Under the pieces are notes generated by a model, which ran no database searches, was not told where the DNA came from, and was given only the letters and a program-made list of their open reading frames with translations. 7,641 nucleotides of DNA, taken from assembly GCA_029939875.1 (NCBI GenBank), contig JAOZSC010000026.1, forward strand, positions 1 through 7,641, given 5' to 3'. Position 1 is the stretch's first letter. Each line of letters starts with the position of its first letter. A program made the translations under genes and the position numbers. Origin of the DNA: Desulfobacterales bacterium (GTDB lineage Bacteria; Desulfobacterota; Desulfobacteria; Desulfobacterales; JAFDCJ01). Shown piece after piece: positions 1-5,689 of this stretch.

Positions 1-1
1 A

Positions 2-280
2 GTCAACATCGATGAGGAAGTCACTCTTATTTTGAACACCCGCAAAAAGATCCGCCTGGACCCAAAAAATCTTTTTGTTAAAAACGACAACCTGTACATG
101 CACATGGGAGATGAAATCGTCAAATTTGCCGAACAAGGGCTTATAAAAATAGCGCCCTTGCTGGAAGACGAAGATAATCGGTTGTTCATTCGTCTGCAGG
201 GCAAGCGGTACCCGATTCCCTCTGATGACAATATGCCACCGCCGGTTGGGAGCAACAGGGCGCCGGACAACAATAGATGA
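2..280 (+). CDS. C-terminal part of a DUF1285-like protein (5' end outside window)
   Basis: The frame is open from base 2 to the TGA at 278-280 and has no credible start inside the window. A TTG at 32 lacks a Shine-Dalgarno sequence and falls within a strand-like segment, so I read this as the last ~92 residues of a longer protein. The visible pattern is a hydrophobic strand (VTLILNT), 'IRLDPKNLFVKNDNLYMHM', a charged helix-like stretch, then 'RLFIRLQGKRYPIP' and a disordered Pro/Asn tail. The order LDP..L.V...LY...(F/A)...G+RYPI resembles, from memory, the C-terminal half of deltaproteobacterial DUF1285-type proteins, a small soluble family of unknown function. No catalytic residues can be named. 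The next gene starts 21 bp downstream on the same strand, so the two may be co-transcribed. The family call is tentative; that it is coding is more secure. Confidence 0.55.
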   Translation, partial: VNIDEEVTLILNTRKKIRLDPKNLFVKNDNLYMHMGDEIVKFAEQGLIKIAPLLEDEDNRLFIRLQGKRYPIPSDDNMPPPVGSNRAPDNNR

Positions 281-301
281 TGGCACAAACCGGAGCCGGA
301 C

Positions 302-574
302 ATGAAATACTACGTCTATTTTGACGCTTACGGAAATGCGCGCCAGATCATCAACGAACAGCAACTCGCTGATGAATTTCACAATAATCCGAATGAATTT
401 TTAGCTGCCATGTGCCGACGGCAGCAAGACACCGCGGCCGGAAACACCAGCGGCCATGTGGGCACCTTGAGCTTTGATAACCGGAAGGACCTGGAAGCAT
501 ACCTGGCCGGGCTCGGTGACGAGATAGCGGACTTTTACGTGGGCAGCGCCGATAGTCGACCATACAATTTTTAG
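302..574 (+). CDS. Small hypothetical protein, 90 aa
   Basis: I do not recognise this protein. The ATG at 302 is preceded by GGAG (292-295) with a 6-nt spacer, which supports the start. The product is small, soluble and mildly acidic, with no signal peptide or membrane segment. It opens with a beta-strand-like 'MKYYVYFDAYGNARQI', followed by a helix-like 'NEQQLADEFHNNPNEFLAAM', a polar linker rich in Gly/Thr/Asn (residues about 43-55), and 'LSFDNRKDLEAYLAGLGDEI' near the C-terminus. It ends 'RPYNF'. It lies 21 bp after the DUF1285-like gene and 78 bp before the acyltransferase gene. It may form a unit with the upstream gene. No function can be inferred. Confidence 0.65.
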   Translation: MKYYVYFDAYGNARQIINEQQLADEFHNNPNEFLAAMCRRQQDTAAGNTSGHVGTLSFDNRKDLEAYLAGLGDEIADFYVGSADSRPYNF

Positions 575-652
575 GGACTGCGTAAAAAATCCGCTAAAAG
601 GGACAAAGGGCCAATACAATTAACTTTTTTTTGAAACCATAATCTTCAAGTT

Positions 653-1984
653 ATGAAACAACTGCAATTTGAAAAAATGGAACCCATGTTTCCACTCATT
701 CAACATGAGTGGCAAAAAATTAATCCCCTTGAGTTGGTTCTTTACCAGCTTGCCCGGGGCAACACCTTTAACATGCGGGTCATCGGCCTGGAAGATATTA
801 AACACTTTAAAGAACAAAATGCGGACTGTGCGATTACCTTCAAGCCCAACCATCTCAGTGAAGCCGATTTCATCATGCTTTCCATTTTGTTCAGGGAAAA
901 CGACATGCAGGTACCTGTTGAAGGCGGTGCTAATCTGTTTCTCGATGACATCGACATTTTCCAGGATCTGCTGCCGGCCTTTGTTAACAAAAAGTTTAAA
1001 GATTTTGTTAAAAACGAAAAACTCAGTATCGCCCGGTACCTAACCAGCCGCGGTGCCTTTAAGGTATTCAGAGAGCCTACCACCGTTCGGCAGCCCGACG
1101 GAAGTGAAATCACCCTGGGCAGGAAAGACATTATCTCCCTGACCCGTGCATATCGCTACCACCTAGTGAAGAACAGGCAGATGTATGTCACCTTCCCGGG
1201 CTACTCGACGGTTAAAGCCGGCCTGTTGGACCGCCTGAAAATGGACCGTACCAAAACCGGCAGAAGTTACACCGGGATGTTTGACGGGTTTCATCACCTG
1301 CCGTTTTTAATGGACATCGAAGCATCCTTGTACGCCGAAGTTGACGTGTATATCGTGGATGTAAACATTGCCTACGAGCGGGTTTTAGAAGATGAGCATT
1401 TCGCTGAATTAGGCCGGCTTTATGAATCCGGAGCCAGCAAAAGGGATATCTACCTTCAAGATTTGGGCTATATCCTCAAGCAATTTTGCAGCGATAAAAT
1501 AAAAGGCAACCTGTCCATCAAATTCGGCCAACCCCGCAAAATCGATCGACTCGATGTCAAAGAAAGCTTTGTCAACCGTAAAATAAAAAGCGCCGCCCAC
1601 AGCTTCGCCCAACAGTCTTTTGAACACATGCTTTCCATGCAGCCGGTATACCCGGCCAATATTTATTTCACCGCCTTTAATGAAAATTTTGAAAGAACAC
1701 CGGTACGGGTGCTGAAAGAAAAAATTGACGGCATCCGGGATTATTTAAATGCCCTGGCCTGGGGCAGCTCAAAACGCCGGGTGGACCTGCATTATGTCAA
1801 CAGCTACAATCAGCGTATCATTTCAGCTGATGAAATCATTAATCGGACCTTGCGCCTTTTCAGCCGTCCCCACAGACACATTACCGATATCGACGGCGAT
1901 ATGTTTGTGGTTTACAACAGAGACGTGGCCCGGCAGTACCGCAATCATACTGCCCATTTCTTCGCGGACAAAAAACCGCGCTAA
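653..1984 (+). CDS. PlsB/GPAT-family acyltransferase-like protein, 443 aa
   Basis: This is a probable glycerolipid acyltransferase of the LPLAT/GPAT superfamily, which moves acyl groups to glycerol-3-phosphate or a related acceptor at the inner membrane. Visible motifs, in order: block I 'NHLSEAD' with the HX4D pair H67/D72; a 'GGANLF' stretch (91-96) matching the G-x-N-L segment of PlsB; block II 'GAFKVFR' (134-140), comparable to GAFFIRR; a block III region, 'YVTFPGYS' (178-185) plus 'RTKTGRSYTG' (199-208); and block IV 'IVDVNIAYERV' (234-244). A C-terminal 'YRNHTAHFF' (429-437) resembles the tail of bacterial GPAT-like proteins. At 443 residues it is about half the length of E. coli PlsB (about 807), so it is a short-form relative. 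Oddities: the usual block III Glu (FPEG/VEGG) is missing, and the block IV Pro is Asp236. No strong Shine-Dalgarno precedes ATG 653; ATG 677 is an alternative. Family membership is firm; the exact substrate is not. Confidence 0.8.
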   Translation: MKQLQFEKMEPMFPLIQHEWQKINPLELVLYQLARGNTFNMRVIGLEDIKHFKEQNADCAITFKPNHLSEADFIMLSILFRENDMQVPVEGGANLFLDDIDIFQDLLPAFVNKKFKDFVKNEKLSIARYLTSRGAFKVFREPTTVRQPDGSEITLGRKDIISLTRAYRYHLVKNRQMYVTFPGYSTVKAGLLDRLKMDRTKTGRSYTGMFDGFHHLPFLMDIEASLYAEVDVYIVDVNIAYERVLEDEHFAELGRLYESGASKRDIYLQDLGYILKQFCSDKIKGNLSIKFGQPRKIDRLDVKESFVNRKIKSAAHSFAQQSFEHMLSMQPVYPANIYFTAFNENFERTPVRVLKEKIDGIRDYLNALAWGSSKRRVDLHYVNSYNQRIISADEIINRTLRLFSRPHRHITDIDGDMFVVYNRDVARQYRNHTAHFFADKKPR

Positions 1985-2046
1985 ACTCTGCGCAGTCTGC
2001 CGTCACAGCCGAATCTTGCATAAAAATTAAAGATACAATTTTCTGC

Positions 2047-2325
2047 TCAGCTCTCGTTGGTCCCGTCATGATCCTTTTGCAGCTGCGCCTTGCTTTTCTC
2101 TAAATCCTCAATAATTTTTTTCAACCGGAACTCCCGCGCCTCCACTTTGACCAGCATCATTCCAAAAGATTCCGCCAGCTCGGCCAGAAAGCTGGGATAA
2201 CGACCCTTTTTGGACAGTTCAAACAATCGCTCGGCATCCGCCCTGTCATAATGACCAGAGGCAATTTTTTTGCAGCAGGAATTGAGCATCTCGAAAAGAT
2301 CCAGGTAATAGCGTTCAAAGTCCAT
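2047..2325 (-). CDS. Small coiled-coil hypothetical protein, 92 aa
   Basis: I place the start at the ATG at 2325 because GGGAGA (plus-strand 2333-2338) lies 7 nt upstream on the coding strand. An in-frame ATG 24 bases further upstream (2349) would put that ribosome site inside the gene. The protein is predicted to be entirely helical: an N-terminal 'FERYYLDLFEMLNSCCKKIA' with a Cys-Cys pair, then 'RLFELSKKGRYPSFLAELAE', and from residue about 52 a heptad-like helix (ESFGMMLVKVEAREFRLKKI and onward) that ends in a charged tail. There is no membrane segment. The pattern resembles the helical segment found just before PAS or kinase domains in some deltaproteobacterial signalling proteins, which would make this a free-standing version, but that link is only an impression. 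It converges on the acyltransferase gene with 62 bp between them, so it is transcribed separately. Confidence 0.65.
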   Translation of the reverse strand: MDFERYYLDLFEMLNSCCKKIASGHYDRADAERLFELSKKGRYPSFLAELAESFGMMLVKVEAREFRLKKIIEDLEKSKAQLQKDHDGTNES

Positions 2326-2513
2326 GGTGGTCTCTCCCTTTTGCAACATTAAAGTTTAATCGCTGACAAACGGCAGCAATCCCCGATTGTGGGCCAAACC
2401 CATTGAGTTTTTTCCCCGGATGATGTATTAGACAATCTGCATGGCATAATTTTGAAACGCTCATCTTAGGCCTTTAGAAATTATTTCTGTGCATTTGGTG
2501 GTAAAACATTTTT

Positions 2514-2586
2514 GCCACCAAGACACCAAAACACAAAGATAAATTTTAGCAAACAGTTTTGCTTTGTGTCTTTGGGCCTTTGTGGC
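2514..2586. repeat. 73-bp imperfect inverted repeat (long hairpin)
   Basis: The left arm (2514-2538) starts gccaccaagacacc and the right arm (2562-2586) ends gcctttgtggc. The reverse complement of the right arm agrees with the left at 20 of 25 positions, around a 23-nt A/T-rich centre. The centre itself contains 'caaacagttttg', which could extend the pairing. The wording (ccaccaagacac / gtgtctttg) is like a widely dispersed intergenic repeat I associate with deltaproteobacterial and other environmental genomes. It could be a non-autonomous mobile-type element, a bidirectional terminator, or an mRNA-end hairpin. No transposase or clear target-site duplication is visible. Confidence 0.6.
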
Positions 2587-2608
2587 TGTTTTTCCAATTT
2601 ATTATAGG

Positions 2609-2614
2609 TATAAT
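2609..2614 (+). promoter_or_regulatory. Candidate sigma-70 -10 box (TATAAT) for the downstream gene
   Basis: A perfect TATAAT sits in an A/T-rich stretch 140 bp before the chosen ATG at 2755. The -35 position 17 nt upstream (CTGTTT at 2586-2591) matches the consensus poorly and overlaps the end of the inverted repeat, so the box may be weak, activator-dependent or fortuitous. If used, transcription would begin near 2621 and leave a leader of about 135 nt. Confidence 0.4.
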
Positions 2615-2754
2615 ATAGTAACCCCTTGACCGATTGGCAAGCGAAGGCGGGTTGCTTACCACATCAGCGTGTGTTGCTGCTGGTTGAAGATGAGCTTTGC
2701 GGCAGCAGCCTTGAACCACGAGCATTTCAGCAGGAGTTGCAGGGGAAACATACC

Positions 2755-3678
2755 ATGTCCAGGCAGCTGAGCTTGTTTCCGGAGGCATCTGAAAAAGGAC
2801 CCAAAGGCTCTGGAGATAAAAAAACAGATGACTTGCCAGCCGATCTTCCGCTCATCGATGAGGTGCTGGCCGTAACCGGCCGGTTTCAACATGGACGGGA
2901 TCTGGGACAGCTGATCGACTTTATCGTCCACTTCCCGCAGTACTCGGCCTTCAATGGGTTTTTGCTTTTCCTTCAGAACCCTTCGGCAACCCGGGTGGCG
3001 ACGGCCCGCACCTGGGCCCGCAAATTTAAACGCAGACCTGCTGCCGATGCCCGGCCCCTGCTGATCCTGGCGCCCATGGCTCCGGTTCTTTTCATCTTTG
3101 ATGTTAAAGATACCGTCGGCAACCCCCTGCCGCCGGAACCCGGCCCGGACAGGCTGAAACCCTCACAACTTGAAAAAATGTATCAAACCACCTTGCACAA
3201 TTGCGCCCTTCAAGCTATTGCCGTTCATGAGACCCATATCTATGAAGCCGGTGGAGAATCCGCCGGACGGATAACCCCTGCTTTGCGAAAAAGGCATCAG
3301 GACTTACAGCTTGAAAAGGATAATCGCTATCTGATCCTCCTGGACAAAACCCAACGTGTGGAAGACAAATATGCCATCCTTGTCCGTGAGCTGGGACACA
3401 TTTTTTGCGGCCATTTGGGTATCGATCGCCATGCGTGGTGGCCGGAAAGAAAAGACGTCAATATGGACGGGGAAGAACTTGAGGCCGGCTGTGTTGCCTG
3501 TCTCGTCTGCCGACGCATCGAACTGCCGGAAAACCTTGTCAAATATCTGCCGGAAAATTTTCAAGCAGACAGCCCGACACCGGACTTCAGTCTGCATGCC
3601 GTGCTGCAAGCGGCAACCTACGTTGAAGAGATGGGAAAGCAGTGCTGGCGCAAACCTAAAAAACGCGGGCGTTATTAG
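2755..3678 (+). CDS. ArdC/ImmA-IrrE-type metallopeptidase-like protein, 307 aa, HExxH degenerate
   Basis: The start is the ATG at 2755, with AGGGG about 9 nt upstream; the open frame upstream has no ribosome site. N-terminal half: 'FPQYSAFNGFLLFLQNP' (60-76), a Trp-containing segment 'TARTWARKF' (84-92) and 'LLILAPMAPVLFIFDVKDT' (102-120), an arrangement typical of ArdC-like proteins with an ssDNA-binding-type domain (ySafN...LlylQ...W...P.PV..v.D). C-terminal half: 'YAILVRELGHIFCGHLG' (206-222) and 'EELEAGCVACLVCRR' (240-254), the places where ImmA/IrrE-type zinc peptidases have HExxH and the third ligand (ExxA). Here the first zinc His is Arg211 (codon CGT, one transition from CAT), while Glu212, His215 and Glu243 remain. 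The protein is cytosolic, with no signal peptide, and has a basic tail. Relatives are often on mobile or stress-related loci. The fold family is likely; catalytic activity is doubtful. Confidence 0.7.
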   Translation: MSRQLSLFPEASEKGPKGSGDKKTDDLPADLPLIDEVLAVTGRFQHGRDLGQLIDFIVHFPQYSAFNGFLLFLQNPSATRVATARTWARKFKRRPAADARPLLILAPMAPVLFIFDVKDTVGNPLPPEPGPDRLKPSQLEKMYQTTLHNCALQAIAVHETHIYEAGGESAGRITPALRKRHQDLQLEKDNRYLILLDKTQRVEDKYAILVRELGHIFCGHLGIDRHAWWPERKDVNMDGEELEAGCVACLVCRRIELPENLVKYLPENFQADSPTPDFSLHAVLQAATYVEEMGKQCWRKPKKRGRY

Positions 3679-4288
3679 GATATAAAATCAAATCCTCATT
3701 AATAAGGATCAAATGGGAAATAAAAATGGACACATTTGATGTCATTGGGATCCAGTGCGCCCTGGCGGCCTTGTCCCAGCTGCTGGCGCATTAAAACAAT
3801 ACGGCCAAATTCGTCCCTTTCCGGGGAAAACGGCCATAGATGTTAAACCTGACCGGCTATTCCTGGAACCCGGAACCTGATAAAACCGGCGGCACCCTGC
3901 ATTTTCGCGACCAGTCCACTATGCTTACCCGCATGCCTTCCACGGTCATGAAATCGGGGAGCTGGCAGTAGTGTTTTCCCGGTCTGCCTGCCGGCAGCCC
4001 GCCTGTTAATCCATTGCCTATTGCCTTTTACACCCATATCTGCTTTTATTAGGTATCAAAGAATCGTCGTAAACAGATTCGACCCGGAGGATACTTTAAC
4101 CCTGTGTGTTAACTGTACAATCGTCCGTGGTTGATTGTATGCGACCTTTGGTCAGCTAAGCACTACGGATCGAACTGACATTGTCATAATCCATGCGATA
4201 ATAAAAATCAGGCGTTATGCCGCCCGACAGGCAACGGACAACTGACGACGGACAACGAACCATTCAGCGGGAGGTAACCAATTCAACA
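3679..4288. other. Gene-poor region of about 600 bp, possibly holding decayed coding sequence
   Basis: I find no convincing gene on either strand. Short open stretches exist: a 22-codon ORF (3726-3794, starting MDTFDVIGIQC, with GGGA 7 nt upstream); a 43-codon ORF (3840-3971); and a start-less frame (3884-4009) reading 'HYAYPHAFHGHEIGELAVVF' in its middle, cut off by TGA TAA at 3878-3883. These could be scraps of a lost gene, but I recognise none of them. Other items are an ATTGCCT tandem pair (4013-4026), a 10-bp palindrome CTGCCGGCAG (3988-3997), an inverted repeat TACAATC/GATTGTA (4116-4122 and 4133-4139) and the acggacaac direct repeat. The promoter for the next gene presumably lies near the right end, but no clear -35/-10 pair stands out. 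Confidence 0.5.
4234..4256 (+). repeat. Short direct repeat acggacaac, two copies
   Basis: The 9-mer acggacaac occurs at 4234-4242 and 4248-4256, 14 bp apart, in a run of gac/aac-rich sequence just upstream of the ribosome site of the next gene. It resembles the degenerate 'ggacaactgacgacggacaac' tandem sequence found in intergenic DNA of some deltaproteobacteria. It gives an artificially long open frame (from ATG 4217) ahead of the real start at 4289. Confidence 0.6.
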
Positions 4289-5218
4289 ATGGACAGATCG
4301 GTCAAAATTATCGTCACCCTGGTGGTGCTTTTAGTGGTCGGCTTTTTTGCCTATAACAAAATCGTCGGCTGGCACAGACAAAAAATTGATACCGCTGTCA
4401 AAAAAGAACAGACCGTGTGGCAGAAAAAAACGGGGGAACTGAAGCGGGAGGTCACCAGCCTTAAAAAAGAATTGACCACCGTCAAAGGGCAGGATGTTCC
4501 GGAAGAAACATTAGCTGCTGTCTTCGGGGAGAAAAAAGAAAAAACTCAAGCAGCGGAAAACAAGGACCTGAAGGCCGGGAAAAAACCGGGAAAACGCTCA
4601 TCTTTTACCGAAATCGAACGCAAAGTCATGGCTTTTTTCCATTACCTGGATGACCAGCCTTACATCCAATCCCGGCAGCCAGCCGGAGGAACCTATCACC
4701 AGTATGAAATTGCGATGGCACGGCTGTCGGCCAAGCCGCCGATCGTAACCGGGGAGATGGATTCGCTGTACAGCATGGTGCGCAATGTGGCCCATTTCTA
4801 CCGTGTGCTGGGAAAAAACCGGATCCTGCTTATCAAACAGATTCTGAAAAACGAATCCGCCGTGATCGAGCCGGCGATGAAAACATTTTATCAGTGGTTC
4901 AGTACGGACGATAAGGGACGGGCCACCTTGCAGGGGCGCCCCGGCCTGGAAACACAGTATGTTTATGCTGGGTACCTGCTGAACACCCTCGGTGGCAGAA
5001 GTTATCTCTTGCGCAGGGGCTCCAGGGTCAGAACGCTGACGACTTATTACTGCGTACTTGTCCTGGACCGCGCCAACGATGCCCAGCTCAATTCAGCCGG
5101 CATCGATATCCGCCCGTTTATAAAGGCCTCTACAAATGAAATCACAAATCAGCTGGGGCTCCGGTACCAAAAAGAGTATCTCGCCCGGCTGGACCGGTTA
5201 AGCCGCAAATACCCCTAA
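4289..5218 (+). CDS. Membrane-anchored coiled-coil protein of unknown function, 309 aa
   Basis: The ATG at 4289 is preferred over an in-frame ATG at 4217 because GGGAGGT (4269-4275) precedes it (spacer 13 nt, rather long) and because the protein then begins with a classic short anchor. Residues 1-6 are basic/polar. Residues about 7-21 form one membrane segment (IIVTLVVLLVVGFFA) with no signal-peptidase site, so the bulk probably faces the periplasm, although the K-rich flank leaves topology open. Residues about 28-66 form a Lys/Glu-rich coiled coil; 80-104 are a Lys/Gly-rich disordered linker; 105-309 are a globular, mainly helical domain ('FTEIERKVMAFFHYLDDQPY', 'GLETQYVYAGYLLNTLGGRS', C-terminal 'LGLRYQKEYLARLDRLSRKY'). 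I do not recognise the domain. The stop codon touches the AMP-nucleosidase-like remnant downstream, which suggests the two were once an operon. Confidence 0.75.
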   Translation: MDRSVKIIVTLVVLLVVGFFAYNKIVGWHRQKIDTAVKKEQTVWQKKTGELKREVTSLKKELTTVKGQDVPEETLAAVFGEKKEKTQAAENKDLKAGKKPGKRSSFTEIERKVMAFFHYLDDQPYIQSRQPAGGTYHQYEIAMARLSAKPPIVTGEMDSLYSMVRNVAHFYRVLGKNRILLIKQILKNESAVIEPAMKTFYQWFSTDDKGRATLQGRPGLETQYVYAGYLLNTLGGRSYLLRRGSRVRTLTTYYCVLVLDRANDAQLNSAGIDIRPFIKASTNEITNQLGLRYQKEYLARLDRLSRKYP

Positions 5219-5545
5219 AGAAGATCTGCACGTCGCTTAAAGAGCATGAGTACGTCCGGCAAACCATGGAGCGGTATACGAATTGCAAACTGGAAAATTT
5301 CTGCGATCACGTGTTGATCACTAATTTCAAACAATACATCAAGCGGTTTCGGGAAAAAACAAAGGGCAAACACGCCGAAGGCAACTTTGGCATCGTCAAT
5401 GCCGCCGATATCAAAGGATAAAAAATTGTCCAATAAAATTTATTCGACCTACATGGAAACCCACCTGGACATTGCCCTGGACGCGGCGGCCAAAATTGGT
5501 GCCAACTGGCGCACAGTGGCGCGCAGGCTCAGCAGCGAGTGGTAA
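5219..5545 (+). pseudogene. Internally deleted remnant of an AMP-nucleosidase-like gene
   Basis: Two fragments in different frames are visible. The first (frame of 5266, open from 5218 to TAA 5419-5421) reads 'SLKEHEYVRQTMERYTN' then 'LENFCDHVLITNFKQYIKRF' and 'GIVNAADIKG'. This matches the N-terminal pattern of AMP-nucleosidase/nucleoside-phosphorylase-like proteins (..tLeRYtg....F..yiLLTNF..Y...Fa..). The second (frame of 5399, stop 5543-5545) reads 'SNKIYSTYMETHLDIALDAA' then 'VARRLSSEW', like a C-terminal helix (..HL.iGid....). The family's central 'IIDFG.GSP' and catalytic region is absent, so roughly 100 residues survive of about 250. The first fragment lacks a good start: the only in-frame ATG is internal, at 5266, with no Shine-Dalgarno. 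Alternatives are two unrelated small genes or a chance similarity. The N-terminal match is moderately convincing, the C-terminal one weaker. Confidence 0.45.
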
Positions 5546-5689
5546 TGATGTGCAGCCGCGAGAATAAAGATTTTCAAATCAGGTATTTTCCTTCATCAAA
5601 CGGCATCCAGTCGCCCGTAATGTTTCCTCAATAGAGCACCAATCAGGGTCTGTATCCAGGATAGGGGACCGGATGCATCGGGGTTTTGG

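Larger units (their letters stand above)
2326..2754. other. Divergent intergenic region with repeat, promoter box and long leader
   Basis: This stretch of about 430 bp separates the minus-strand coiled-coil gene from the plus-strand metallopeptidase-like gene, so it must hold both promoters. It contains the inverted repeat at 2514-2586, a perfect TATAAT at 2609-2614, and a possible leader hairpin (GCTGCTG at 2676-2682 pairing with CAGCAGC at 2703-2709, 20-nt loop). The frame of the downstream gene stays open back to a TTG at 2626, but no ribosome site precedes that codon, so I treat 2626-2754 as untranslated leader. I saw no convincing promoter for the minus-strand gene and no tRNA-like fold. 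Confidence 0.5.

Noticed and set aside
2626..2754. N-terminal extension of the metallopeptidase-like protein from a TTG, containing a response-regulator-like 'VLLLVEDEL'
   Set aside because: No Shine-Dalgarno precedes the TTG, it sits only ~12 nt after the TATAAT, and a good ribosome site precedes ATG 2755. The receiver-like words are too short and not followed by receiver motifs.
3690..3712. Hairpin ATCCT/AGGAT after the metallopeptidase-like gene as a terminator
   Set aside because: It has only five pairs, an A/T-rich loop and no following T run.
3843..4037. Minus-strand 64-codon open frame
   Set aside because: It has no ribosome site, a basic composition typical of antisense translation of G/C-rich DNA, and no recognisable motif.
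4217..4288. Longer start (ATG 4217) for the membrane-anchored protein
   Set aside because: The added 24 residues are just the translated acggacaac repeat and would bury the GGGAGGT ribosome site inside the gene.
5215..5433. Minus-strand 72-codon open frame
   Set aside because: It is antisense to the AMP-nucleosidase-like remnant, without a ribosome site; the plus-strand reading has recognisable family words.
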